Source: a virus
Reading direction: 5' to 3' (one strand)
Virus record (IMG/VR): IMGVR_UViG_3300044678_001681
Span: 1-35,897 of that record
Length of the DNA stretch: 35,897 nucleotides
Below are positions 13,011-22,029 of the stretch, piece after piece; the first letter of the stretch is position 1; each line of letters opens with the position of its first letter. The translations under genes were made by a program, and so were the position numbers. Under the pieces are notes generated by a model that worked only from the letters and a program-made list of their open reading frames with translations, did not search any database and was not told the origin of the DNA.

Positions 13011-15058
13011 ATCGTCGCGCCCCGGCGCTGCGCATTGAATACGGCCTGCACGGCGGCATTCTTGGCCGCGACCATGGCCTGCATGATCGAGGCCTGATCG
13101 CTGCGCGAATCGACGTTGACGGTCTGGTGGATCACCACGCTGCCGCCGCCGCTGCCACCGACCACCGCGCCGTTCGGGATCACGGTGCCGGATTGCCCCG
13201 GCGCGAACAGCTCGGGGCCGTTCTCGCCGACCACGTACCACTTGCTGGCGTCGATCGCGCCGCCACCGGCCTTGCCGCCGCCGAAGAAGGATTTGACGAG
13301 GCCGGACAGGCCGCCGGCGGCATCGATGGATGATGTCAGTGGCTTCATGATCGAGCGCTGCACTTCGATTCGGATCAGGTCGGTAACGATCGAATCGGCC
13401 AGGCTCTTGAAGTCGAGCTTGCCGGTCTTGACGAAGTTCACCAGCGCGTCTTCCATGCCCTTGAAGGCGCGGGTCATGGCGCCTTCGACGGTGGCGGCGA
13501 CGGTGGCGATTTCCTCGCTATACTTGCGCAGCGCGGTGTCGGCGCCGTACTCCCACGACGCATTCAGCGCGTCCTGCTTGGCCTTTTCTTCATCCAGCGC
13601 TTTGGCGGTGGCGACGTGGGCTTTGTCGCGCGCCTGCGACAGTTCGTAGGTCTTGGCGCTGATGCCCTCGATGTCGCCGATCTTGCCCAGTTCCTCGTTG
13701 ACCTTCTTGACCGCTTCTTCGTAGTCCTTCTCGATGGCGCGCGCGGCTTCGGCCTGCTTGACTTCGAAGGGTGTCTTGCCCAGCGCGGCGGTGCGGCTGT
13801 CGATTCCGGCGACGTTCTGGTCCTGCTTGAAGCCGAAGTCGCTGACGGCCTTGTTCGCGGCATCTTCAATGTGCGATACCTTCTCCAGCACCCGCGCATG
13901 GTCTTCATTGGCCTTCGTCGCTTCTTTCAGCTTGTCGATCTTGCGCGCCAGCGCCAGGGCGGCATCCTTGGTCGCCTGCGAGAAATCCTTGGCCGGTCCG
14001 CTGCTGATGGCCGCGAGCTGCTTGCTGTATTCACTGGTGTCGCCGCTGGCGATCAAGAGTTGCTGGCTCAAGGCAGCGAGGTAGGCGGATTCCTTGTCGT
14101 TGGCATCCTTGCCGAGCAGTTCCTTGGCTTTTTTGCGCGCCTCGTAGCCCTTCACGTACTCGATAGTGGCGGCGTCGAATGCGGCCAGGTCCGCCTGCTC
14201 GCGCTCGGCTTGTCCGGCCGGCAGCCCTTGCGCATTCTTCGGGCCAGCATAGCCCTGGCTGCGCGATGGGCCGCCGTTGATAAACTTGTTCCAGGCGATC
14301 AGGCCGCGCGCCAGCGGGCTCTTGTCGGAGAGGAATTCCAGCGCCGTCTCGGCACGCTCGCCACCCGCCTTGAGGTCGTTCAGCCAGGTCGCCATGCCGA
14401 TCAAGCCGGGCAGCAGCAACGTGGTAATCGACATGCCGGCCTCTTTCGACTGCAAGGCGAGTTCGGCCATCTGGTCGTTGAACTTGTCAGCCAGCGGCGC
14501 CAGCAGCGCCATCTTGCGGCCGTATTCAGCGGACCTCTCGGCCGCTTCCTTCAAGCCGGCGCTGCCCTGGTTGAGCATGGGAATCATGTCCATGCCCGCC
14601 TTGCCGAACAGCTTGACGGCGAGCGCGGTCTTCTCGACGCCATCAGGCATGGCGGCGAACAGGTCGGCGAGCTGGATCAGCGCGCCATTGGCGTCGCTGG
14701 CGTCGACGCCGGCTTTCTTCAGCGCCGCGCCGTTTTCCGTCATGAACTTCGACAGTCCCTTGACGCCCTTGGCCACCGATTCGATGCTGGTGCCGGACTG
14801 ATTGGCGGCCAGCGTCCAGGTTGCCAGGTTCTGGACGCTGATGCCGACCCTCTGTGACAGGTCGTTCATTTCGTCGCCAAGATCGATGGCCGACTTGACC
14901 GACGCCACCAAACCCGCCACCACGGCGCCGCCGCTGATCGCGCCGAGCTGCGCATAGGCTTGCCCGAACTTCTCAAGACCGGCCTTGGCCGACGCGAACG
15001 CTCCCGCCGTTTCATCCTTGGCGGAAATGACGATCTGCGTCTTGTTGTCGGCGGCCAT
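13007..15058 (-). CDS. Tail tape measure protein
   Basis: A 683-aa protein with long helical, Ala/Lys/Glu-rich stretches (about 280-500). Hydrophobic segments lie near residues 40-55 and 210-225. The C-terminal part is lambda H-like, with a Gly-rich GGGKAGGGA and the motif WYVVGENGPELFAPGQSGTV common at tape measure C-termini. It sets tail length, is wound by the G/GT chaperones and is ejected with DNA. The length suggests a fairly short siphovirus tail of around 100 nm, using the usual 0.15 nm per residue. It starts within the GT stop codon (TGATG). Confidence 0.92.
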   Translation of the reverse strand: MAADNKTQIVISAKDETAGAFASAKAGLEKFGQAYAQLGAISGGAVVAGLVASVKSAIDLGDEMNDLSQRVGISVQNLATWTLAANQSGTSIESVAKGVKGLSKFMTENGAALKKAGVDASDANGALIQLADLFAAMPDGVEKTALAVKLFGKAGMDMIPMLNQGSAGLKEAAERSAEYGRKMALLAPLADKFNDQMAELALQSKEAGMSITTLLLPGLIGMATWLNDLKAGGERAETALEFLSDKSPLARGLIAWNKFINGGPSRSQGYAGPKNAQGLPAGQAEREQADLAAFDAATIEYVKGYEARKKAKELLGKDANDKESAYLAALSQQLLIASGDTSEYSKQLAAISSGPAKDFSQATKDAALALARKIDKLKEATKANEDHARVLEKVSHIEDAANKAVSDFGFKQDQNVAGIDSRTAALGKTPFEVKQAEAARAIEKDYEEAVKKVNEELGKIGDIEGISAKTYELSQARDKAHVATAKALDEEKAKQDALNASWEYGADTALRKYSEEIATVAATVEGAMTRAFKGMEDALVNFVKTGKLDFKSLADSIVTDLIRIEVQRSIMKPLTSSIDAAGGLSGLVKSFFGGGKAGGGAIDASKWYVVGENGPELFAPGQSGTVIPNGAVVGGSGGGSVVIHQTVNVDSRSDQASIMQAMVAAKNAAVQAVFNAQRRGATI

Positions 15059-15602
15059 CAGTCGGTGCTCCGGTTCTGGAAGTCCCTGATCACAGTCAAG
15101 TCAGTGATCAGTCCTTCGATGTCGTTCACGCCCAGCATTTCGACCACCACCGGCAGTGCCGCCCAGTCGAGGCCGCCCATCACGTTCCACGCCCGCACCG
15201 CCAGGGCGGACTGCGCGGGGCATGGGCCTGGCTCGATGGGGGATTGCGCCCCTTCAAGCCAGGCCGTCAGTTTTTTTTGGCGTCCTCCAGCCGCTCGCCG
15301 TGATCCTTGAAGCTGGCGAAGACGGCTTCGGCGAGTACCGCCAACAGGTCGATGCGATCGGTCAGCCATTCGGCGCAGACATCGGCGTCGAATTCCAGCG
15401 GATGACCGTCGCCGGAGGCCAGCACGTCGGATTCCTTGACGCCGTGCCAGTCGATGACAAATGGCAGGATGGCTCGACCGCGCGGCTGGGTCTGTATCTC
15501 GATCATTTCCAGCGCGGTCGGCCGGCGCACGGTGAACGTGAAGCCGCCGGCCTCGACGCTTGTTTCGCGCGCCTTGCGCATCTTGTCGACCAGCACGCTC
15601 AT
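15058..15602 (-). CDS. Tail assembly chaperone GT frameshift product
   Basis: The -1 frame continuation of G. After slippage on AAAAAAC, reading goes on with LTAWLEGAQSPIEPGPCPAQ and ends RDFQNRSTD, 70 residues beyond the shift, for a 181-aa fusion. As in lambda gpGT, the T domain would recruit the tail tube protein to the tape measure. The T frame has no good start codon of its own near its beginning, which supports frameshift expression. It ends at the tape measure start. Confidence 0.85.
15267..15602 (-). CDS. Tail assembly chaperone G
   Basis: A 111-aa protein between the tail tube and tape measure genes, in the lambda G position. It has the typical mix of beta-strands and helices, with FTVRRPTALEMIEIQ near residue 23. 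It ends EDAKKN-stop, where the last codons AAA AAA AAC form a slippery site. G binds the tape measure protein and keeps it soluble during tail assembly; a fraction of ribosomes produce GT. Confidence 0.85.
   Translation of the reverse strand: MSVLVDKMRKARETSVEAGGFTFTVRRPTALEMIEIQTQPRGRAILPFVIDWHGVKESDVLASGDGHPLEFDADVCAEWLTDRIDLLAVLAEAVFASFKDHGERLEDAKKN
15270..15276 (-). promoter_or_regulatory. Programmed -1 ribosomal frameshift site A-AAA-AAC
   Basis: Eight A residues followed by C on the coding strand give A-AAA-AAC directly before the G stop codon. Slipping back by one base lets ribosomes pass the TGA into the 70-codon T frame. The site and its distance to the stop match the lambda-type G/GT arrangement. 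Confidence 0.85.
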
Positions 15603-15604
15603 GA

Positions 15605-16264
15605 TCAGGCGCTGTAGTAGGTCGGCGTGCCCTGGCAGGTGATGACCGCCGAGGTGGTCACCTTGTCCTGCGCCTGCCCTTGCGGGGCGCCGGCAAAGCC
15701 GACATAGCCGCAAAACACCATGATCTTGCCGCCGGTGCCGAAGGTGAACTTGAAGGCGCGCTCGCCTTGCGCGTCGCTGGCGGCCTTCATGGCGGCCTGG
15801 CCGGCGTCGGTCGGGTCCCACAGGTTTTCGAAGGTGGCCGACAGCGGATCGGGCAGGCCGGGAATCTGGCTCTTCTGGTTGCCGTGGATGGTCGTGGTGT
15901 CGATCATGGCGAAGTTGCCGCCGGACACGTTCATGCTGGTGGCCGTGGTGATCGAGTTGCCGAAGGTGATTTTTTCGGCGCTGCCGCTAGTGAAGGTGTC
16001 GAAGCTCGCGGTGGATATGCCGACGCCGCTGGATACGTCCTCCAGGCCGAAACTGTCGGTGGCGACGCTGCACACGCGGAAGACGCGGGCATTGAGCTGC
16101 CACATGCCTTGGGCGGTGATGCGCACGTAATCGCCGTTGCTGTAGCCGTGTGCCGTCGAACTGACGACGCCGGGCGTGGCCTTGGTGATGGCCGTGATGG
16201 TCTTGGCCGCGGCCAGCGCCGACTGCATGGCGATGGCGACATTGCTCCATTTGGTGGTTGCCAT
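15605..16264 (-). CDS. Major tail tube protein
   Basis: A 219-aa protein at the lambda V position. It contains an SH3-like module (ATPGVVSSTAHGYSNGDYVR, then SFGLEDVSS) and a C-terminal tube region (GERAFKFTFGTGGKIMVF). The start ATG at 16264 has AAAGGAGCAAGC upstream. A start 18 nt earlier was rejected because it lies in the Shine-Dalgarno region. The stop is 2 nt before G. Hexameric rings of this protein should form the tail tube. Confidence 0.83.
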   Translation of the reverse strand: MATTKWSNVAIAMQSALAAAKTITAITKATPGVVSSTAHGYSNGDYVRITAQGMWQLNARVFRVCSVATDSFGLEDVSSGVGISTASFDTFTSGSAEKITFGNSITTATSMNVSGGNFAMIDTTTIHGNQKSQIPGLPDPLSATFENLWDPTDAGQAAMKAASDAQGERAFKFTFGTGGKIMVFCGYVGFAGAPQGQAQDKVTTSAVITCQGTPTYYSA

Positions 16265-16353
16265 GATGCTTGCTCCTTTCAAGACGCCTCACGGCGCTGT
16301 TGATTTGAGGCCCGCCCGGCGCTTCGCAGCGTTGGGGCGGGGTACTGCCAGTG

Positions 16354-16797
16354 CTAGTTCAGGACATCCGGCGCATTCGCGGCGGCCGTGAATGGGACGG
16401 TGAAACTCATGCGCTTGATGCCGACGGGCTTGTCGCTTTGCTCGTCGTCGAAACTCATGCCGGTATAGGTGAAGTCGAGGCGGCGCCCGCTGAGGGTGAC
16501 CCCGTTCGCAAGCGCCACTTCGACCTCTTTGCTTATCTGATCCAGCGTGTCGTCGAGCGCGCTGGTGGCCTTGACCACCGCCGCCACCGACAGCCGCAGT
16601 TCGCGTTCGCAGATCGGATTGGCGCCCAAGGTCAGCGGGCTGGCGGTTTCGTCGTCAAGCGTGATGAGCAGCGCGGGCTGCGTGGCATCGGGCAGCGGCA
16701 TCAGCCGATTGGCATAGACGCGCGCGCCGGTCGTCGTCAGGCCGGTCAGGGCGGTGACGATGGCGTCGCGGATCTGCTTGTGCAGGTGATTGGCCAT
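16354..16797 (-). CDS. Tail terminator / minor tail protein U-like
   Basis: A 147-aa protein between the head-tail joining gene and the tail tube gene, the place of lambda U. The pattern HKQIRDAIVTALTGL followed by PALLITLDDE and an alternating beta core with ELRLSVAAVVKA fits phage tail terminators, which cap the tail tube and join it to the head. No other motif. Confidence 0.75.
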   Translation of the reverse strand: MANHLHKQIRDAIVTALTGLTTTGARVYANRLMPLPDATQPALLITLDDETASPLTLGANPICERELRLSVAAVVKATSALDDTLDQISKEVEVALANGVTLSGRRLDFTYTGMSFDDEQSDKPVGIKRMSFTVPFTAAANAPDVLN

Positions 16798-16800
16798 GGA

Positions 16801-17073
16801 TCAGGCTTCCTGCATCCGCAGCAGCGTCATGCCGGTGCCGTCGGGCTCGATGCCGGTGACGGTGTAGCCGATGCTGGCGATGGTGACGCTGGCGCCCTGG
16901 GTGACGGCGGACACGGAGGCGCTGGCGCAGAGCAGCACCGGGCCGGTGCCGGCGACAAGCCCCATGGAGGTGATGAAGTCGTTGTCGAAGATGCCGCGCA
17001 CGGTGGCGGCGCCGATCGTGGCGTCGACGCCGAAGTCGGCGAAGAAGGGGGTGAGGTCTTCGGCGAAGGCCAT
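16801..17073 (-). CDS. Head-tail joining protein (FII-like)
   Basis: A 90-aa beta-rich protein that starts MAFAEDLTPFFADFGVDATI, a pattern common to lambda FII-type head-tail joining proteins. It completes the head connector so that tails can attach. The stop is 3 nt before the U-like gene, and the start abuts the stop of the gene at 17074. Confidence 0.78.
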   Translation of the reverse strand: MAFAEDLTPFFADFGVDATIGAATVRGIFDNDFITSMGLVAGTGPVLLCASASVSAVTQGASVTIASIGYTVTGIEPDGTGMTLLRMQEA

Positions 17074-17706
17074 TTAGTTCGTGGCGCTCTGAGCGGCCAC
17101 CGCCACCACGTATTCCGGGCTGACGGTGCCGCCGATGTCGTAGTTGACGCGCAGGTAGCGCGGCAACTTGTCAAAATCCAACGCCCTCTTCTGGATCGAG
17201 GCGACGGTGGTCAAGCCGGTGAAGGCGCCGCCGGAGACATCAGCATAGGTGCGTGCCGTGGTGACTATCACGAAGCTGTCGTTCTGGACGAAAGCGGCGT
17301 TACCTTGCGTTAACATGAATTCGCATATCGCCGACTGGTACAGGGTGCCGATAGTGGCATCCGCCATGGCGCCGCTGACCGAGCCGACCACGCTGGCGGT
17401 GGTTGCGCCAGCCTTGACGGTGACGGTGATGTTTTCCGCGACGGCATCCGGGCCGCCATAGACCTGCGTGCAGGTGCCGGTGCCGGTATTGCTGCCAGGT
17501 GTGACGCTGGTTACCACGTCGGTGTCCTGCGCGCCCTGCAGCTTAACGGCGAGCGTCGGGTTGGTGCCGGCGACGTTGTAGCCGGTGAGCAGGAGGGCAC
17601 CCTGGCCGATCAGGTTGCGGCAGTCGATGCCGGCGGTATTGCCGTCGGCAGTAATGCTGGCCGGAGCCTGCAGGGTGGTGAGTGTCGAATCGCCGATGAT
17701 GTCCAT
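17074..17706 (-). CDS. Unknown structural-region protein (210 aa)
   Basis: A beta-rich, Thr/Ala/Gly-rich protein with no Cys cluster except two or three isolated Cys residues. It lies between the FI-position gene and the FII-like gene. By position and composition it could be a head decoration or connector protein. I recognise no family. The C-terminal part, about 170-195, has a more defined RALDFDKLPRYLRVNYDIGG segment that resembles phage capsid-associated proteins. Confidence 0.65.
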   Translation of the reverse strand: MDIIGDSTLTTLQAPASITADGNTAGIDCRNLIGQGALLLTGYNVAGTNPTLAVKLQGAQDTDVVTSVTPGSNTGTGTCTQVYGGPDAVAENITVTVKAGATTASVVGSVSGAMADATIGTLYQSAICEFMLTQGNAAFVQNDSFVIVTTARTYADVSGGAFTGLTTVASIQKRALDFDKLPRYLRVNYDIGGTVSPEYVVAVAAQSATN

Positions 17707-17709
17707 GGC

Positions 17710-17934
17710 TTATTTGCCTTTCTTTGGGGGCTTCGAGGCCGAGGCAGCCGGCGCGCTAATAGTCGGCGCTGGCGGCACGGCGGGAGCAGCGGGCGCGGCC
17801 GGTGCCGATTCGGCGCGGCCCAGCGCGATGAGCTGCGCGGCCTGCGCAGCGGGCAGGTCGCGGATCTCGCCGGGGGCGGCATCGTTGCCGACGCCGCCCA
17901 GGGCCGTGCCGCGAAGGAAGCGGACGCAGGTCAT
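17710..17934 (-). CDS. Small Ala/Pro-rich head protein (74 aa, FI position)
   Basis: The N-terminal part (VRFLRGTALGGVGNDAAPGE, then DLPAAQAAQLIALGRAE) is a recurrent short phage protein found after the capsid gene. The tail is low-complexity Ala/Pro (APAAPAVPPAPTISAPAA) and ends in KPPKKGK. Part of that tail, PPAPTIS, is encoded by a copy of the dispersed motif. The ATG at 17934 is chosen from the conserved N-terminus. Probable role in DNA packaging or head completion, by position only. Confidence 0.6.
   Translation of the reverse strand: MTCVRFLRGTALGGVGNDAAPGEIRDLPAAQAAQLIALGRAESAPAAPAAPAVPPAPTISAPAASASKPPKKGK
17758..17782 (-). repeat. Dispersed motif copy in the FI-position gene
   Basis: The + strand reads AGTCGGCGCTGGCGGCACGG (17761-17780), a diverged copy in which AAAGTCGG is TAGTCGG. 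Encodes PPAPTI on the minus strand. Confidence 0.5.
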
Positions 17935-17942
17935 GACAACAC

Positions 17943-19856
17943 TCAGGCGATGGTCGCGCCGGTGGCCTTGCAGAAGCTGCCGACATGGCGCAGGGCCACG
18001 TCGCAGAGCTGGAAGCTGGTCACTTCGATCATGCCCTGCTTCTTCTTGGCATACGGATCGACCACGATTTCCAGCGCACCCCACATGCCGATCATGGCGT
18101 CGGCCCAGTTGGCGAAGATCAAGCCATGCTCTGAGCCGCCGCCAAGAACCGCCGACACCTGATTGGTAGCGACCGCCTTGTAGCCGGCGAGGGTGCCGTT
18201 ATCCAACGCACCCGCCCAGATCATGCGGGTGTCGGTCGAGGCCGCCACCACCGTCTGCGCCAGCTTGCCGGCCATGCCGGGCGTGGTGGCGAAGGCCAGG
18301 GACCCGGCCAGGGCGTTGTCCTTGAGGACTTCCGTAACCATGTCGACCAGTTTGCCGAAGGTCGGCACGCCGCCCATGGCAACCGCGTTGACGTTGCTGG
18401 CGGTGTAGATGCCGGTGGGCTGGTTGTTGCTGCCGGTGCCGTGCATCACCGCCACGTCCCAGGCCAGCGCGTGCGCGGCGGCCATGTCGGCGCGGATGAA
18501 GTTCTCCACATCGATGCTGGCCTGCGCCATCAACTGGCGCGACACGGACGTCGTGCTCTGCAGCGTCTTCGGCGACAGGCTCACGCTGGAGAGCGTGGCA
18601 TTGCTGGCGGTGGCGTCGGTGCCGTCGTTTTCAGGCATCCAGTAGGCGGTGACGCCGGCGGTCTGCGACGGGAAGCTGACCGGGCCGGTCAGGCCGGACA
18701 TGACACGGGCGCCCAGGGCCACGGCGACAGACTGATTTCGCAGCATATCGATGAATTCGCCGGCCTGCGTGAAGACGGTCGAGGCGCCCTTTCCGCTAGT
18801 GTTGTAGAGGGCTTCGGAGATCGCCGTGCGCTGCAAGGACAGCGGCACGAAGATGCCGCCGTTGCGCTTGGCGCCGTGCGGCATGTGGCGTTCGATTTCC
18901 TGACTGATTTCAACCTCGAAGCCGGAGACGTTCTGGCCTTCGGCGCGCGCCAGGGCGGCGGCGATGGCGCGGACATAGGAATACTGCTTGACCTCACGCT
19001 CGTTCAGATCGAGCGTGTCGGTCTGCGCGGCTTGTGCCGCCAGATCGAGCAGCGCGGCGCGGAACTCATCAACACTCTTGCCGTCGCGGATGTACTGCAT
19101 AGCGAGTTTGTCGCCGCCACGCTTGGCATGCGCTTCGCCCAGGGCGGCGATGTCGGCGGTGCGGGTGCGCTCGGCCTTGACGGCATCGGCGCGGTATTGG
19201 GCTTCGAGAACGGCGGGATCGGTGGCGGTGTTCATGGTTTGAATGCTCCTTGTAAAAAGGTCAGAGGGGGCTGCTGCGGGCTGCGCCGCCGCATCGTCTG
19301 CGGTTGCCTCGCCCTCGATTTCGGTGTCAAATTCTGCGGATTCATCGCCGCGACCGATGCCGACAGAGGCATCGGCGGGCACGGCGACAATGGAAACCTC
19401 AAGAGGCTCCCAGTCGGTAACGCGGTAGGTGGAATCGGCGCCGTCGACGCCCTCGGATTCGAGGATCATCTTGTGCACTCGGTAGCCAACGGATACATTG
19501 CGGCGAATGCCATCCTGCACGTCGATGAAGGCTTCCTCGGCAGCGGCGTTTTTTCCGAAACGCACCACGGCGCGTCCGACGCGATCCGGGCCGACGTCCA
19601 CACTTTCCACCACGCCGATGATGTCGTCGGGGCAATGCTCAAGCAGCAACGGGCCGCCGCTTTTCAGGCGATCGAGCCGGATGCTTTTTTTCTGGTGATC
19701 GAGAATCTCCGTGCCGAAGTAGCGCGTATAGGGCTCCTCGCTGGAGAACGCCAGCTCGACCGTGCGCGCCTCGACATTGACGGCGGCGCGATCAAACGTC
19801 GCGCTGCGGTGCAGGGTGCCGGTCTTGATCTTGCGGGTTGCGGGGGCTTCGCTCAT
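17943..19856 (-). CDS. Fused prohead protease and HK97-fold major capsid protein
   Basis: A 637-aa polypeptide. Residues 1-175 are a U35-type prohead protease: VELAFSSEEPYTRYFGTEIL, LLEHCPDDIIGVVES with the likely catalytic His, RRNVSVGYRV with the Ser, and EPLEVSIVAVPAD. A linker rich in Asp/Ala and a helical delta-like scaffold follow (about 185-300). The HK97-like capsid domain then runs to the end (QTAGVTAYWMPENDGTDA, DVAVMHGTGSNNQPTGI, MIGMWGALEIVVDPY). Such protease-capsid fusions are known in a subset of siphophages and must self-cleave during maturation. The start ATG at 19856 has AAAGGACG upstream. Confidence 0.9.
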   Translation of the reverse strand: MSEAPATRKIKTGTLHRSATFDRAAVNVEARTVELAFSSEEPYTRYFGTEILDHQKKSIRLDRLKSGGPLLLEHCPDDIIGVVESVDVGPDRVGRAVVRFGKNAAAEEAFIDVQDGIRRNVSVGYRVHKMILESEGVDGADSTYRVTDWEPLEVSIVAVPADASVGIGRGDESAEFDTEIEGEATADDAAAQPAAAPSDLFTRSIQTMNTATDPAVLEAQYRADAVKAERTRTADIAALGEAHAKRGGDKLAMQYIRDGKSVDEFRAALLDLAAQAAQTDTLDLNEREVKQYSYVRAIAAALARAEGQNVSGFEVEISQEIERHMPHGAKRNGGIFVPLSLQRTAISEALYNTSGKGASTVFTQAGEFIDMLRNQSVAVALGARVMSGLTGPVSFPSQTAGVTAYWMPENDGTDATASNATLSSVSLSPKTLQSTTSVSRQLMAQASIDVENFIRADMAAAHALAWDVAVMHGTGSNNQPTGIYTASNVNAVAMGGVPTFGKLVDMVTEVLKDNALAGSLAFATTPGMAGKLAQTVVAASTDTRMIWAGALDNGTLAGYKAVATNQVSAVLGGGSEHGLIFANWADAMIGMWGALEIVVDPYAKKKQGMIEVTSFQLCDVALRHVGSFCKATGATIA

Positions 19857-19887
19857 GGGGCGTCCTTTTTCGATGGATGCACTTTGC

Positions 19888-21420
19888 CTAGCCCGCCGGG
19901 ACATTTTCAGGGGGGAAATGTCCAGCGGTCTGCTGCGCCGCCGTGTCGGCGTAATTGATCAGCGTCACACCGCTGGCGGCCACCAGCTGTTCGAAGTCGG
20001 CAATCGCGGCGATCACGTCCTCGACATCGACGCCGGCCTGCGCCGCGATCATCTGCGGACTAGAAATGCCGGTCTTGATCGCCAGGCGCGAGGCCTCGAT
20101 GTCTTTCAGCGGATCGACCCAGCCCCAGCGCCGGCCCAGCCAGGCATGCTCGGCAAACTTGTCGTACTTCTGGATCGGCAGTGCCGACCCGCTGGGGAAG
20201 GCGATCTGCCCCTGCGTCAGCGCCTGCAACAACCACTCCCGATACACCGGCCTCATGAAGGATTCGGAAAACCAGCTTTGCAGCACCATCCAGGCGTCGC
20301 GCTCTTCCAGCGTGCCGCTCCTGATGCTGCTGAAATTCACGCCCTCCAAGTCATTGGCCAGGCCGTGATAAGTGACGCCCAGGCCCGATGCGATCGAACG
20401 CAGCCGCGTCTTCATAAACGCCTGATAGTTGGCGTGCGGGTAGTCCGGGTCAAAGCTCTTGAAGTCGTAGCCCTTGGGCAACACGTTGAAGGTGCCCGGA
20501 TCGGCGTCGGTGATGAAATTGCCGTTTTCGTCCTTGTCGTCGCCCAGCGCCGAGGCGTCGCCGTCGGCATTGGTGAAGAATCCCATCTTCGCCGCGCCGG
20601 TGCGGGCGGCGACAATGGCCGCTTCCTCGTACCCGTCCAGCATCTTGAGGCCGGCAATCACCGCGTGCATCGACGGAAAACCGCGCACCTGCTCGGGCCG
20701 GTACGGCTTGTAGACATGCAGCACCTGGTCGGCCGGCACCCGCGTCAGCGTGGCCTGCGTGGCATAGCCGCTGCCGGTAAGGCGCCCCAGGTTGAGCCAG
20801 TAGGCCAGCGGCCGATTCATGTCATCGACCTCGACCCCCATCACCGCCTGCACGCCGCTTTTCAGCTCCTTCGAATACTGCACCGGCAGGCGCTCGACCT
20901 CAAGCATCCGCAGCGCGTAGCCATACGGGTTTCCGGCGGCGCGACCGATCAGTTGCAGCACCAGCGCCTCGCCATCGCGCGCCCAGGTTTCGATCACGGC
21001 GCGCTGCACATCGATGAAGGAATACCGCCCGCTGATCTCGCAGCTGCCGCGCCGGCCCCATTTGACAAAGGCTGATTCGATCAGGTTGCGCGCCACGGTG
21101 TCCGGCTTGCCACCCTCGGAGGCCAGGCACTGCAGCGCAAAGCCGGACGGCCCGACCACATTGGCGGCCACCAACCCCAGGTACTTGCGCGCGAATTCGT
21201 TGTTCTTGGCCAGGTCGCGGGCGCGGTTGCGCGTGGCTTCCAGCGCACCCTTGATTTCCTCGTTAGCCGTCATGGCCGGGGAACGCCAGCTGGCAGTGAG
21301 ACGATCCGCCATGGCCGCCTCGAAATTGCGCGTCGCCTTGATCAGCGCCTCGGCGCGGCGCGGCATGCCCAGGGCGGTGGAGGGCTGCGCGCGGCCAAGC
21401 AGGCGATCCAGCCAGCGCAT
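19888..21420 (-). CDS. Portal protein (lambda B family)
   Basis: A 510-aa phage portal. The conserved N-terminal DNA-exit region ANEEIKGALEATRNRARDLA, then VVGPSGFALQC, and the stem EVERLPVQYSKELKSGVQAV identify the lambda-type family. Twelve copies would form the packaging vertex and bind the GpA-type terminase. The start at 21420 coincides with the gpW-like stop. The C-terminal 50 residues are loosely conserved and Ala-rich. Confidence 0.92.
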   Translation of the reverse strand: MRWLDRLLGRAQPSTALGMPRRAEALIKATRNFEAAMADRLTASWRSPAMTANEEIKGALEATRNRARDLAKNNEFARKYLGLVAANVVGPSGFALQCLASEGGKPDTVARNLIESAFVKWGRRGSCEISGRYSFIDVQRAVIETWARDGEALVLQLIGRAAGNPYGYALRMLEVERLPVQYSKELKSGVQAVMGVEVDDMNRPLAYWLNLGRLTGSGYATQATLTRVPADQVLHVYKPYRPEQVRGFPSMHAVIAGLKMLDGYEEAAIVAARTGAAKMGFFTNADGDASALGDDKDENGNFITDADPGTFNVLPKGYDFKSFDPDYPHANYQAFMKTRLRSIASGLGVTYHGLANDLEGVNFSSIRSGTLEERDAWMVLQSWFSESFMRPVYREWLLQALTQGQIAFPSGSALPIQKYDKFAEHAWLGRRWGWVDPLKDIEASRLAIKTGISSPQMIAAQAGVDVEDVIAAIADFEQLVAASGVTLINYADTAAQQTAGHFPPENVPAG

Positions 21421-21977
21421 CAGAATCGCACCAGCACTTTGTTTCCTCCGCCAAGGCCGGCGGCGATGCGTTCAGCGCGTTTTTCGGATGCCACGCGGGC
21501 CTCCCAGAAGTTGATCTGCGTCAGGATTTCGGCGGCACTGCGGTATTTCATGCGCCGCCCGGCGATTTCGTACTCAGCCACATGGCCGTTGCTTGCCGTG
21601 TAGGCGATATAAGCGGCGTTAAGCTGATCGAGGATCTTGGCCGCATCGGTGCGCCCATCCAGCGTAGTAAGCGCCGCGATGTTCGGCTTGACGGTGATCG
21701 TGCCGCTGCCGACGGTGACCCGCTCGCCGGTCTTTTCGACCCAGGCGGTCCACGCATAATCGCCGGCCGTGTAGGTAGCGGACGTGGTGCTGCTGACGGT
21801 GACCAGGTGATCGGTGCCGTCGGCTGTCGCCGTGATGTCGAATTTACCGGCGCTGTTGATCAGCCGGTACTTGAGCGTCCAGGTGCCGGCCGGATAATCG
21901 GCCAGCGTGCGCTTCCAGGTCAGGGTGTCGCCGGCAACAACGGAGGCCGGCTCAGTGGTGGGAACAGGGGCAGTCAT
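21420..21977 (-). CDS. gpW-like head-tail connector with N-terminal Ig-like domain
   Basis: A 185-aa protein between the terminase/Mor genes and the portal, the place of lambda W. Residues about 105-185 look like gpW: AKILDQLNAAYIAYTASNGH, then EIAGRRMKYRSAAEILTQI, with a basic C-terminal part. Lambda gpW is 68 aa; here about 100 residues with an Ig-like beta pattern (VVAGDTLTWKRTLADYPAGT, AGDYAWTAWVEKTGERV) precede it. I infer a fusion of a connector and a carbohydrate- or capsid-binding Ig-type domain. Confidence 0.65.
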   Translation of the reverse strand: MTAPVPTTEPASVVAGDTLTWKRTLADYPAGTWTLKYRLINSAGKFDITATADGTDHLVTVSSTTSATYTAGDYAWTAWVEKTGERVTVGSGTITVKPNIAALTTLDGRTDAAKILDQLNAAYIAYTASNGHVAEYEIAGRRMKYRSAAEILTQINFWEARVASEKRAERIAAGLGGGNKVLVRF

Positions 21978-22029
21978 GCTGCCACTGTGCCGAGACTACA
22001 TAGACATTTTCAGGGGGAGAATGTCCCGG

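Noticed and set aside
18441-19958. Long + strand open frame (505 codons) opposite the protease-capsid gene
   Set aside because: Gly/His/Arg-rich shadow of the coding strand; no family resemblance.
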